Shown piece after piece: positions 1-5,850 of a DNA stretch of 5,850 nt. Below the pieces are notes generated by a model that saw only the letters and a program-made list of their open reading frames with translations, was not told the DNA's origin and searched no databases. A program made the translations under genes and the position numbers. This stretch comes from Pseudonocardiales bacterium (GTDB lineage: Bacteria; Actinomycetota; Actinomycetes; Mycobacteriales; Pseudonocardiaceae). The number at the start of each line of letters is the position of its first letter. The first letter of the stretch is position 1. The stretch covers positions 1-5,850 of the forward strand of contig JAODNG010000448.1 of the NCBI GenBank assembly GCA_025465385.1, read 5' to 3'.

Positions 1-1
1 A

Positions 2-175
2 TCCGGGAACATGGCGTTGCGCTGGTGCGCCGCTGGCATGGCCGAAGCCGGCAAGCAGTTCCGCCGCGTCAACGGGCACCTGCACCTGGCTGCTCTCCGG
101 CGCGCTCTTGACGAGCATGTCGCAGCCGAAACTGTCAGTGCCCTCCGTCATGATGAACCCGTGATCGCCGCCTGA
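2..175 (+). CDS. Transposase, C-terminal fragment (5' end outside window)
   Basis: The frame is open from the first base of the window and ends at TGA 173-175, giving 57 residues. They include RWCAAGMAEAGKQFRRVNGH, followed by an LHLAALRRALDEHV helix-like tail. From memory this pattern (RW..AGM.EA.KQFRR..GH..L..L..AL) is the conserved C-terminal end of a group of bacterial transposases that are common in actinobacteria. I lean towards a mutator/IS256-like group, but the family cannot be fixed from this tail and no DDE residues are visible. The right end of the element should lie just past the stop. I could not delimit a terminal inverted repeat because the left end is missing. The next frame downstream starts without an initiation codon, which fits insertion into an older gene. 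Confidence 0.6.
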   Translation, partial: SGNMALRWCAAGMAEAGKQFRRVNGHLHLAALRRALDEHVAAETVSALRHDEPVIAA

Positions 176-184
176 CGATCATGA

Positions 185-748
185 CCGCCACCGAAAATCA
201 ACGACGAGCGGGACATCCTCGTCTCCAGCAAGCCGCTGGATTTTCCGCTCGATCGACCGAACAAGGGAATCGAAGGGCTTAGCTGCGTCCGCCGCGACGG
301 GCAGGTCCATCTGCTCGGCATGTGTGAGGGAAACCTATGCAAGGCAGGAACGGCCGGTCGCACCCCCGGCGGAGGCCGGATTCAAATCTTTGTCGAGGGT
401 GCCGACCGCTGGATCCGCACCGACACGATCCGGCTGCCTAGGTCCCTCGACTTCGGCGACTACAGCAGCCTCTCCGTCTCCGAAGACCGGATCGCCGTTG
501 TGTCGCAGGACTCCTCGGCGCTGTGGGTCGGCCGGCTCGCGGCGTCAAGTTGGCAGCTGGCCGACGAGGGGACCGTATACCGGTTCCCTCGCGACAAGAC
601 CGGCAAAACCTTGTACTGCAACGTTGAAGGCGTCTCCTGGGTCGCCCAGGACCGGTTGGTGATCGTGTCCGATCGGGCGAAGGTCAGGACTCAGCACAAA
701 CGATGCCGGGCAAAGGACGAGTCCATCGGAGTTTTCTCCATTCCCGGC
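185..748 (+). pseudogene. 5'-truncated beta-propeller-like protein remnant, fused in frame to the next domain
   Basis: After in-frame stops at 173 and 182 the frame is open from 185. No ATG, GTG or TTG occurs before ATG 320, yet the translation already looks like a real protein upstream of that ATG (RPNKGIEGLSC at about 254-286, then HLLGMCEGN running across 320). Downstream come a gly-rich turn (GRTPGGGRIQIF), EGVSW with DRLVIVSDRAK (626-685), and KDESIGVFSIP near 713-745. Repeated EG(L/V)S- and short beta-strand-like segments suggest a beta-propeller fold, perhaps distantly related to phytase/esterase-like propellers. I do not recognise a named family and infer no function. The likely history is that an insertion sequence removed the start and N-terminal blades. 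No stop separates this remnant from the TIM-barrel domain, so translation from ATG 320 would give a chimera. There is no good ribosome binding site before ATG 320. Confidence 0.55.
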
Positions 749-1822
749 GTGTCAGAGGTGCCCCCGAGCGCGCGCCCACATGCGGTGCCAGTCGATCAGC
801 CGCGGGCCGCGGCACCGTCCGCGATTCCAGCCCTCCGCGGACTGTTCCAGCAGCGGATCAGCGGCGATGACGCGTTGCTGCGCCTCGCGCAGCTGAGGTT
901 CGCGCAGGCTGGCCTTGCAGCCGAGGTCTATGCCGGCACTCCGGACGAGCTCGACCGGATCCTCCCCTTCACGCCCACGCAACCGAAGCTGCCGGTGGTT
1001 CACCTCGACCGCCGCATCGACGTGCTCGACGAGCGCGGCGCGGCGGTCGTCGCTGACTTTGCCACCCGGTTCGCCGGGCGGGTCGCGGGTTTCGTGGTGC
1101 ACGACAAGCCGGCGATGGCGGCGCGCGTGCCGGACGTGGTAGCCGCGCTACGGGCACTCGGCGGCCGGAAGGAACGACCCTATGTATTCCTTGAGTACGC
1201 GGCCGGTATGGAGGTTGAGCGGTTCGCCGAGATCGGTGAGGGCCTGCGAGACGTCGAAGGGGTCAGCCTCTGCATCGATAGCGGCCATGTCGGCATCAAG
1301 CTGGCCAAGGTGCTTTTCGCGAAGCGACATGACGGGCTGGCTCTCGGGACCCTGAGCCCAGCCGACCCGCGCCTGCCCGCGCTGATTGACGACGTCCAGG
1401 ACGCTGTGGAGGCTGCGCTGCCCACGATCCTGGAGTTGACCCGCACGCTCGGCAGCGTCGGGAAGACCGTGCATTTCCACCTGCACGACGGGCATCCGCT
1501 CATCCCAGGCCTGTCCGACCACTTCAGCTTCTTTACCCGGGTCCCGATCCCGTTCGCCCACGACGGCCGATTCTCGCTGCCGCCGCTGTACGGTCCCGCG
1601 GGGCTGGCCCAAATTTTGCGAACGGCGGTCGAGTCCTGTGGCGTGGACCGCGCGTCGCTGACCCTGGAGATTCACCAGGCGGAGGGACGGCTACCGCTGG
1701 GTGATGCCGAGGGGTTGTTCGGACACTGGCGCGACGTCACCAACGCCGAGCGGATGAACTACTGGCTGTCAGTGATTGCGCAGAACCATGAGCTCGCGAT
1801 TGCCTCGTTCGCCTCTGTGTGA
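320..1822 (+). CDS. TIM-barrel protein, sugar phosphate isomerase/epimerase (xylose isomerase-like) type, with propeller-like N-terminal extension
   Basis: The longest frame with a start codon encodes 500 residues. Residues 1-142 are the propeller-like remnant described separately. A Pro/Ala-rich linker follows (about 143-170), then a TIM-barrel domain from about 172 to 490. Candidate divalent-metal ligands in the E-D/H-H-E order of xylose-isomerase-like barrels are visible: Glu292 in FLEYA, Asp320 and His323 in CIDSGHVGI, the His385/387/389-Asp390-His392 cluster in HFHLHDGHP, and Glu450 in LTLEIHQ. This supports a metal-dependent enzyme acting on a sugar or similar polyol, but the substrate cannot be read from sequence. 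The native TIM-barrel start may be internal: GTG 749 and GTG 758 fall exactly at the domain junction, though neither has a strong ribosome binding site. The stop lies 98 bases before the Clp-like gene. The fold assignment is firm, the substrate is unknown and the start is uncertain. Confidence 0.8.
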   Translation: MCEGNLCKAGTAGRTPGGGRIQIFVEGADRWIRTDTIRLPRSLDFGDYSSLSVSEDRIAVVSQDSSALWVGRLAASSWQLADEGTVYRFPRDKTGKTLYCNVEGVSWVAQDRLVIVSDRAKVRTQHKRCRAKDESIGVFSIPGVSEVPPSARPHAVPVDQPRAAAPSAIPALRGLFQQRISGDDALLRLAQLRFAQAGLAAEVYAGTPDELDRILPFTPTQPKLPVVHLDRRIDVLDERGAAVVADFATRFAGRVAGFVVHDKPAMAARVPDVVAALRALGGRKERPYVFLEYAAGMEVERFAEIGEGLRDVEGVSLCIDSGHVGIKLAKVLFAKRHDGLALGTLSPADPRLPALIDDVQDAVEAALPTILELTRTLGSVGKTVHFHLHDGHPLIPGLSDHFSFFTRVPIPFAHDGRFSLPPLYGPAGLAQILRTAVESCGVDRASLTLEIHQAEGRLPLGDAEGLFGHWRDVTNAERMNYWLSVIAQNHELAIASFASV

Positions 1823-1907
1823 CAGCGACCTATCGCACGGCGCGGTGGATGAGTCGGGGGCACAATCATCAATGGGTGTCGCGACAGCGGCCGCCGGTGC
1901 GGCGGAC

Positions 1908-1914
1908 GAGGAGG
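1908..1914 (+). promoter_or_regulatory. Ribosome binding site for the Clp-like ATPase
   Basis: GAGGAGG lies 6 bases before ATG 1921 and decides the start. The same frame is open back to a GTG at 1819 that overlaps the previous stop. The residues encoded between 1819 and 1920 are Arg-rich and unlike a Clp N terminus, and no comparable site precedes 1819. Confidence 0.85.
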
Positions 1915-1920
1915 CTTGGT

Positions 1921-3969
1921 ATGCCCGAGGGACCGTTCGGTTCTGGGTTCAACCCCCTAGAGGATCTCGTTAGCAGGCTGGTCGGCGGCCTCGAGCAGTC
2001 CTTCGGCGGGATAACCCGACCGGGCACATCGACGCAGCGGCTGGACCGTTACGGCCGCGACCTCACAGCCGCTGCTCGGGCTGGACGTCTTGATCCGGTC
2101 ATTGGCCGCGACGACGACATCGAGCAGGTCCTCGAGGTGCTGTCGCGGCGGACCAAGAACAATCCGGTGCTGATCGGGGACCCCGGCGTCGGCAAGACAG
2201 CGATCGTCGACGGCATCGCCCAGCGGATAGCCGACGGCGCGGTCCCAGAACCGCTGCGCAACCGGCGGCTGATCTCGCTCAATCTGGCGGGGATGGTGGC
2301 CGGCACCAAGTACCGGGGTGAGTTCGAGGAACGGCTCACCGCGGTGATCGACGAGGTGACCGCCGCTGACCGGACGGTGGTGCTGTTTCTGGACGAGCTG
2401 CACACCGTGGTCGGTGCCGGCGCGGGGGCCGAGGGCGGTGCGATGGACGCCAGCAGCATGCTCAAACCCGCGCTGGCCCGCGGCGACCTGCAGCTGATCG
2501 GAGCCACCACAGTCGACGAGTACCGCCGCCATATCGAGCGTGACCCTGCGCTGGAACGACGGTTCCAGCCCATTCTGATCGCCGAACCGAGCGTCGAGGA
2601 CACCGTCGCCATCTTGCGCGGCCTGCGCAAACGCTACGAGTCACACCACCGCGTCCGCATCACCGATGAGGCCGCCGAAGCCGCTGCGCGGCTATCTCAC
2701 CGGTATATCGCAGACCGGTTTCTCCCCGACAAGGCGATCGACCTGATCGACCGGGCGAGTGCTCGGGCCCGGGCACGAGCCGAGACCCCGCGCGAGGACA
2801 CCTGGGCGCTCGAGCAGCGCGTCGAGCAGCTCACCCGGGCCAAGGACATCGCGGTTGACGCCGAAAATTACGAGCGGGCCGAGGCGCTGACCCGGGAGCT
2901 CGACCTGGCTATCGTCGAGTTGGAGACCGCTCACGCCAAGCCGACTCTTGCGCCGGAGGTCGGCGCCAACGACGTCGCGGAGATCATCGCACGTAGTACT
3001 GGCATCCCGGTCGCGCAGCTCACCGAGGTGGAGCGACACCGGCTGCTGCATCTCGAGGAGCATTTGCGGCAGCGGGTCGTCGGGCAGGACGAGGCGGTCG
3101 AGGTGGTCGCGGACGCGGTGCGCGCCAGCCGCGCGGGTCTCAATCACCCCGACCGGCCGGTCGGCTCATTCCTGTTCCTCGGCCCTACTGGCGTAGGCAA
3201 GACGGAGCTGGCCCGGGCGCTGGCGCAGACACTGTTCGGGTCGCAGGAGCGGCTGATCCGCCTTGACATGAGCGAATTCCAGGACAAGCACACCGTGTCG
3301 CGGCTCATCGGTGCCCCTCCCGGCTATGTCGGCCACGACGAGCCCGGCCAGCTCACCGATGCCGTCCGCCGCACCCCGTACACCGTGGTGCTGCTTGATG
3401 AGATCGAGAAGGCGCATGCGGACGTCTCGAACATCCTGCTGCAGGTCTTCGACGCCGGCCGGCTCACCGACTCCCGGGGCCGGACCGCGAACTTCGCCAA
3501 CACCGTGATCATCATGACCAGCAACCTCGGCGCGGATCAGTTGCTGGCCGCGACCAGTACCGGGCAGTCAGTCGAAGAGGTGCGGGAGCCGCTCATGGTG
3601 ACCGTGCGACGGCACTTCCGGCCGGAGTTCCTCAACCGGATCGACGAGATCGTCCTGTTCCGTGGCCTCGATCGGCTGCGGCTTCGCACGATCACCAAGC
3701 TCCTTCTGGAGCAGACCCGGCAGCGGCTGCGAGCGCAGAACATCGCCCTGCGCCTCGACGATGACGCCATCGACTGGATAGTCGATCGTGGCTATCAGCC
3801 GGAATACGGCGCGAGACCGCTGCGCCGGGCTATCGGGCGTGAGCTGGACAAGAAACTGTCCCGCATGCTGCTCACCGAGGAGCTCAGACCAGGACAGGAG
3901 GTCCATGGCAGCGTCGCCGGGGACCGGCTGGAACTCACCGTTGCCGAGCCGCAACCGCCGTTGAGCTGA
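1921..3969 (+). CDS. Clp/Hsp100 AAA+ ATPase with two nucleotide-binding domains, lacking the N-terminal Clp domain
   Basis: A hexameric ATP-driven unfoldase or disaggregase of the cytoplasm, 682 residues, against roughly 820-870 for typical ClpC or ClpB. The first about 45 residues are a short Gly/Phe-containing segment with an amphipathic stretch (NPLEDLVSRLVGG) in place of the usual N domain. Domain 1 has Walker A GDPGVGKT (86-93), pore-loop KY (130-131), Walker B FLDE (156-159), sensor Thr196 and arginine fingers 213-214. A short linker at about 300-335 resembles the UVR motif of ClpC (AKDIAVDAENYERAEALTRE) rather than the long ClpB coiled coil. Domain 2 has Walker A GPTGVGKT (421-428), pore-loop Tyr469, Walker B LLDE (491-494), sensor Asn535, arginine finger 573 and sensor-2 GARPLRR (Arg632). 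No [LIV]G[FL] ClpP-binding tripeptide is seen after sensor 1, where the sequence reads LLAATSTGQS, so ClpP partnership is doubtful. ATPase residues are intact. The gene is 12 bases from rpe. Confidence 0.96.
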   Translation: MPEGPFGSGFNPLEDLVSRLVGGLEQSFGGITRPGTSTQRLDRYGRDLTAAARAGRLDPVIGRDDDIEQVLEVLSRRTKNNPVLIGDPGVGKTAIVDGIAQRIADGAVPEPLRNRRLISLNLAGMVAGTKYRGEFEERLTAVIDEVTAADRTVVLFLDELHTVVGAGAGAEGGAMDASSMLKPALARGDLQLIGATTVDEYRRHIERDPALERRFQPILIAEPSVEDTVAILRGLRKRYESHHRVRITDEAAEAAARLSHRYIADRFLPDKAIDLIDRASARARARAETPREDTWALEQRVEQLTRAKDIAVDAENYERAEALTRELDLAIVELETAHAKPTLAPEVGANDVAEIIARSTGIPVAQLTEVERHRLLHLEEHLRQRVVGQDEAVEVVADAVRASRAGLNHPDRPVGSFLFLGPTGVGKTELARALAQTLFGSQERLIRLDMSEFQDKHTVSRLIGAPPGYVGHDEPGQLTDAVRRTPYTVVLLDEIEKAHADVSNILLQVFDAGRLTDSRGRTANFANTVIIMTSNLGADQLLAATSTGQSVEEVREPLMVTVRRHFRPEFLNRIDEIVLFRGLDRLRLRTITKLLLEQTRQRLRAQNIALRLDDDAIDWIVDRGYQPEYGARPLRRAIGRELDKKLSRMLLTEELRPGQEVHGSVAGDRLELTVAEPQPPLS

Positions 3970-3981
3970 CTGCGCGATACC

Positions 3982-4662
3982 GTGCATCCTGTGCCACCTC
4001 GACCGATGATCGCGCCGTCAATCTTATCCGCCGATTTCGCCCGGCTGGCCGACGAGGCCAATGCGGTAACGGGCGCCGACTGGCTGCACGTCGATGTGAT
4101 GGACGGGCACTTCGTGCCCAACCTCACCCTGGGTCTCCCCGTCGTGCAGAGCCTGATGAAGTACACCGACATCCCGATGGACTGCCACCTTATGATCGAT
4201 AACCCGGATCGGTGGGCTATCGGCTATGCCGAAGCGGGTTGTCACAACGTCACTGTGCATGCCGAGGCCGCCGAGGACCCCATCAAGCTGGCGAAGGACC
4301 TCCGCGCGGCCGGGGCCAAGGCCGGCCTGTCAGTCAAACCCAAGACCCCGCTAGAGCCCTGGGTCGAGGTGTTGCGGCACTACGACACCCTGCTGGTGAT
4401 GAGCGTGGAGCCGGGCTTCGGTGGACAGTCGTTCATCGCCGACGTACTGGGCAAGGTGCGCACCGCCCGGCGATTAGTGGACACCGGGCACCTGACCGTG
4501 CTGATAGAGATCGACGGGGGAATCAACGCCGACACCATCGAGGCTGCCGCCGAAGCCGGAGTGGATTGTTTCGTCGCCGGCTCGGCGGTGTACGGGGCTG
4601 ACGACCCCGCGCAAGCAATCGAGTCGCTGCGGGCCCAGGCCCGGGCATGCAGCGGCCGGTGA
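3982..4662 (+). CDS. rpe: Ribulose-phosphate 3-epimerase
   Basis: Interconverts D-ribulose 5-phosphate and D-xylulose 5-phosphate in the pentose phosphate and Calvin pathways; a cytosolic metal-dependent TIM barrel. The 226 residues match the usual family length. The diagnostic sequence is complete: APSILSADF (11-19); HVDVMDGHFVPN (36-47) with metal ligand His36 and catalytic Asp38; DCHLMI with His69; MSVEPGFGGQ (140-149), forming the phosphate-side loop; IEIDGGIN with second catalytic Asp178; and the VAGSAVYG phosphate-binding loop near the C terminus. GTG 3982 is used here, but GTG 3991 or ATG 4006 are also possible. None has a good ribosome binding site, so translation may be coupled to the Clp-like gene ending 12 bases upstream. 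It leads into ribE after 26 bases. Its product pool, ribulose 5-phosphate, is the substrate of the RibB enzyme encoded two genes on. Confidence 0.97.
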   Translation: MHPVPPRPMIAPSILSADFARLADEANAVTGADWLHVDVMDGHFVPNLTLGLPVVQSLMKYTDIPMDCHLMIDNPDRWAIGYAEAGCHNVTVHAEAAEDPIKLAKDLRAAGAKAGLSVKPKTPLEPWVEVLRHYDTLLVMSVEPGFGGQSFIADVLGKVRTARRLVDTGHLTVLIEIDGGINADTIEAAAEAGVDCFVAGSAVYGADDPAQAIESLRAQARACSGR

Positions 4663-4684
4663 GGTGTAGCGGCCGGGAGGGATG
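4651..4684 (+). repeat. Imperfect 17-base tandem duplication across the rpe/ribE junction
   Basis: AGCGGCCGG occurs at 4651-4659 and again at 4668-4676. Each copy is followed by a similar purine-rich stretch (TGAGGTGT in the first, GAGGGATG in the second), giving two adjacent units of 17 bases. The first copy carries the rpe stop codon and the second provides the ribosome binding site of ribE. Confidence 0.5.
4675..4681 (+). promoter_or_regulatory. Ribosome binding site for ribE
   Basis: GGGAGGG lies 7 bases before GTG 4689 and supports that non-ATG start. The protein then begins with the conserved FTGIVEE segment of riboflavin synthases, which confirms the choice. Confidence 0.8.
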
Positions 4685-4688
4685 AGCC

Positions 4689-5318
4689 GTGTTCACCGGC
4701 ATCGTCGAGGAACTCGGAGAGCTCGTCGGCCGGGAGGAACGGCCCGATGCGGCGCGATTTTTCGTGCGCGGCGCGTTGACCAGTTCAGATGCTCAACCCG
4801 GTGACTCGATCGCGGTCAACGGCGTCTGCCTGACCGTCGTAGACGTCGACGGCGAGGTTTTCACTGCTGATGTGATCGGGGAGACGCTCCGCCGCTCCAG
4901 CCTGGGTCCGGCTGCGAGAGGAGACCGGCTGAACTTGGAGCGGGCGGCGAAGCTGGGTGCCCGGCTCGGTGGGCACCTGGTGCAGGGCCACGTCGATGGC
5001 ACCGGAACCCTGCTATCTCGCACCGCGCCCCTGGACGGGGCTCCATGGGAACTGGTGCGGATCAGGATCGCCGCTGGGTTGGCCCGGTATGTGGTAGAGA
5101 AAGGGTCCATCACCGTGGACGGGGTATCACTCACCGTGATCGACGTCGACGCTGACGCATTCTCGGTAGGCCTGATTCCGACCACTCAGCAGCTGACCAC
5201 CCTAGGCCTGCGACGCCCCGGTGAGCTGGTGAACGTCGAGGTCGACGTGATCGCGAAGTATGTCGAGCGGTTGGCTCGCCCACATCTAGTGCCTCCTAGC
5301 GATGGTGCTGGGGGATGA
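4689..5318 (+). CDS. ribE: Riboflavin synthase, alpha chain
   Basis: Last step of riboflavin synthesis: dismutates two 6,7-dimethyl-8-ribityllumazine to riboflavin and a pyrimidinedione that is recycled. A cytosolic homotrimer built of two lumazine-binding beta-barrels per chain. The 209 residues show the internal duplication plainly: IAVNGVCLTV (41-50) in barrel one and ITVDGVSLTV (141-150) in barrel two, exactly 100 residues apart. Other family marks are the N-terminal MFTGIVEE, GGHLVQGHVDG (94-104) between the barrels, and NVEVDVIAKYVERL at the C-terminal helix (182-195) that drives trimerisation. Cys47 of NGVC and Ser147 of DGVS correspond to conserved active-site positions of the family. 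The gene is called ribC in some actinobacteria. It lies 26 bases after rpe and 19 bases before the preferred ribBA start. No FMN riboswitch precedes it, as the gap is far too short. Confidence 0.98.
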   Translation: MFTGIVEELGELVGREERPDAARFFVRGALTSSDAQPGDSIAVNGVCLTVVDVDGEVFTADVIGETLRRSSLGPAARGDRLNLERAAKLGARLGGHLVQGHVDGTGTLLSRTAPLDGAPWELVRIRIAAGLARYVVEKGSITVDGVSLTVIDVDADAFSVGLIPTTQQLTTLGLRRPGELVNVEVDVIAKYVERLARPHLVPPSDGAGG

Positions 5319-5326
5319 TGCGGGGG

Positions 5327-5332
5327 AGGAGG
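5327..5332 (+). promoter_or_regulatory. Ribosome binding site for ribBA
   Basis: AGGAGG, within a longer GGGGGAGGAGGA run, lies 5 bases before ATG 5338. An in-frame ATG at 5302 would overlap the end of ribE and lacks such a site, so 5338 is preferred. Confidence 0.85.
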
Positions 5333-5337
5333 ACGCG

Positions 5338-5850
5338 ATGACGTACAGCGCCTTTGCCGGCATCGATCGGGCGATCGCGGACGTGGCGTCCGGGCGCCCG
5401 GTGATCGTGGTGGATGATGAGGAACGCGAGAACGAAGGCGACCTGATCTTCGCCGCGGCCCGGGCCACTCCCGAGCTGCTGGCGTTCACGGTCCGGTACA
5501 CCTCGGGCTACGTCTGTGTGGCGCTGACCGGGGACGATTGCGACCGGTTGGACCTGCCACCGATGTTTCATACCAATCAGGACAAGCGGGGCACCGCGTA
5601 CACCGTGACGGTAGACGCCCGCGAGGGCGTGACGACGGGGATCTCGGCGGCGGACCGGGCGCACACCATCCGCCTGCTGGCCGACCCGGACTCCAAGTCG
5701 GTCGACTTCGCCCGACCGGGTCACGTCGTACCGCTGCGGGCCAAGGAGGGTGGTGTGCTCCGTCGCCCCGGGCACACCGAGGCCTCGGTGGACCTGGCCC
5801 GGCTGGCCGGGCTGCCACCGGCCGGCGTGCTCTGCGAGATCGTCTCGTCC
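5338..5850 (+). CDS. ribBA: 3,4-dihydroxy-2-butanone 4-phosphate synthase, probably the N-terminal part of bifunctional RibBA (3' end outside window)
   Basis: Converts D-ribulose 5-phosphate to 3,4-dihydroxy-2-butanone 4-phosphate and formate, supplying the four-carbon unit of the lumazine precursor. The visible 171 residues cover most of the RibB domain. They include the acidic Mg2+-binding loop DDEERENEGD (26-35), TSGYVCVAL (61-69), TGISAADRAHTIRLL following VTVDA, and RPGHTEA with catalytic His146 and Glu148. The frame is still open at the window edge, so the length is unknown. In actinobacteria this domain is usually fused to GTP cyclohydrolase II (RibA), the first committed enzyme of the pathway. 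That fusion is inference here, as no RibA sequence is visible. The gene follows ribE by 19 bases with a strong ribosome binding site, consistent with one riboflavin operon. Confidence 0.96.
   Translation, partial: MTYSAFAGIDRAIADVASGRPVIVVDDEERENEGDLIFAAARATPELLAFTVRYTSGYVCVALTGDDCDRLDLPPMFHTNQDKRGTAYTVTVDAREGVTTGISAADRAHTIRLLADPDSKSVDFARPGHVVPLRAKEGGVLRRPGHTEASVDLARLAGLPPAGVLCEIVSS

Noticed and set aside
752..1675. Long open frames on the minus strand opposite the TIM-barrel gene
   Set aside because: They mirror the codon bias of the plus-strand gene, are rich in Arg/Ala/Pro/Gly, and contain no recognisable motif; they are shadows.
1819..1920. Upstream GTG 1819 as the start of the Clp-like ATPase, overlapping the previous stop
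   Set aside because: The extra 34 residues are Arg-rich and unlike any Clp N terminus, while ATG 1921 has a GAGGAGG site at ideal distance.
1823..1920. A heat-shock operator (CIRCE or HAIR) or clear promoter before the Clp-like gene
   Set aside because: I looked for the inverted repeats of HrcA and HspR operators and for paired -35/-10 boxes and found none. Any promoter here is not recognisable by eye.
1957..3147. Minus-strand open frames opposite the Clp-like ATPase
   Set aside because: The plus strand here is an unambiguous Clp ATPase with all motifs in order, so these are high-GC artefacts.
4663..4688. FMN riboswitch controlling the riboflavin genes
   Set aside because: The gaps before rpe, ribE and ribBA are 12, 26 and 19 bases, far too short for the aptamer, and no conserved aptamer segments were seen.
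5302..5337. ATG 5302 as the ribBA start
   Set aside because: It is in frame and overlaps ribE, but the strong AGGAGG site points to ATG 5338, which also gives the usual short lead before the DHBP synthase domain.

Overview
The window is GC-rich with strong G/C third-position bias, frequent GTG starts and good purine-rich ribosome binding sites. Together with the protein sequences this suggests a high-GC actinobacterium (Actinomycetota); I would not go narrower. All genes I can support read on the plus strand, and most are very closely packed.

Layout: (1) Positions 2-175 are the last 57 codons of what looks like a transposase, so an insertion sequence lies to the left. (2) From 185 an open frame continues without a start codon until ATG 320. 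Its first part (about 185-748) reads like the C-terminal half of a beta-propeller-like protein and then runs without a stop into a complete-looking metal-binding TIM-barrel protein of the sugar phosphate isomerase/epimerase (xylose-isomerase-like) type, ending at 1822. The propeller gene appears to have lost its 5' end at the insertion sequence, and its remnant is joined in frame to the TIM-barrel gene. (3) After a 98-base gap with a strong ribosome binding site comes a two-ATPase-domain Clp/Hsp100 protein (1921-3969). It has no N-terminal Clp domain, a short ClpC-like UVR linker and no visible ClpP-binding tripeptide. (4) 3982-5850 holds rpe (ribulose-phosphate 3-epimerase), ribE (riboflavin synthase alpha chain) and the start of ribBA (3,4-dihydroxy-2-butanone 4-phosphate synthase, cut by the window edge).

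How the genes relate: Rpe makes or uses ribulose 5-phosphate, which is the substrate of the RibB reaction. RibB supplies the four-carbon unit for lumazine, and RibE dismutates lumazine to riboflavin. The right half is therefore a compact pentose-phosphate/riboflavin operon. The Clp-like ATPase sits 12 bases upstream of rpe and may be co-transcribed with it, which is not the arrangement I expect for this locus. The most notable points are the propeller/TIM-barrel chimera next to an insertion sequence, the unusual Clp ATPase architecture, and the absence of ribD between rpe and ribE. I see no tRNA, rRNA, CRISPR array, riboswitch or convincing terminator, and no gene-free stretch over 300 bases.
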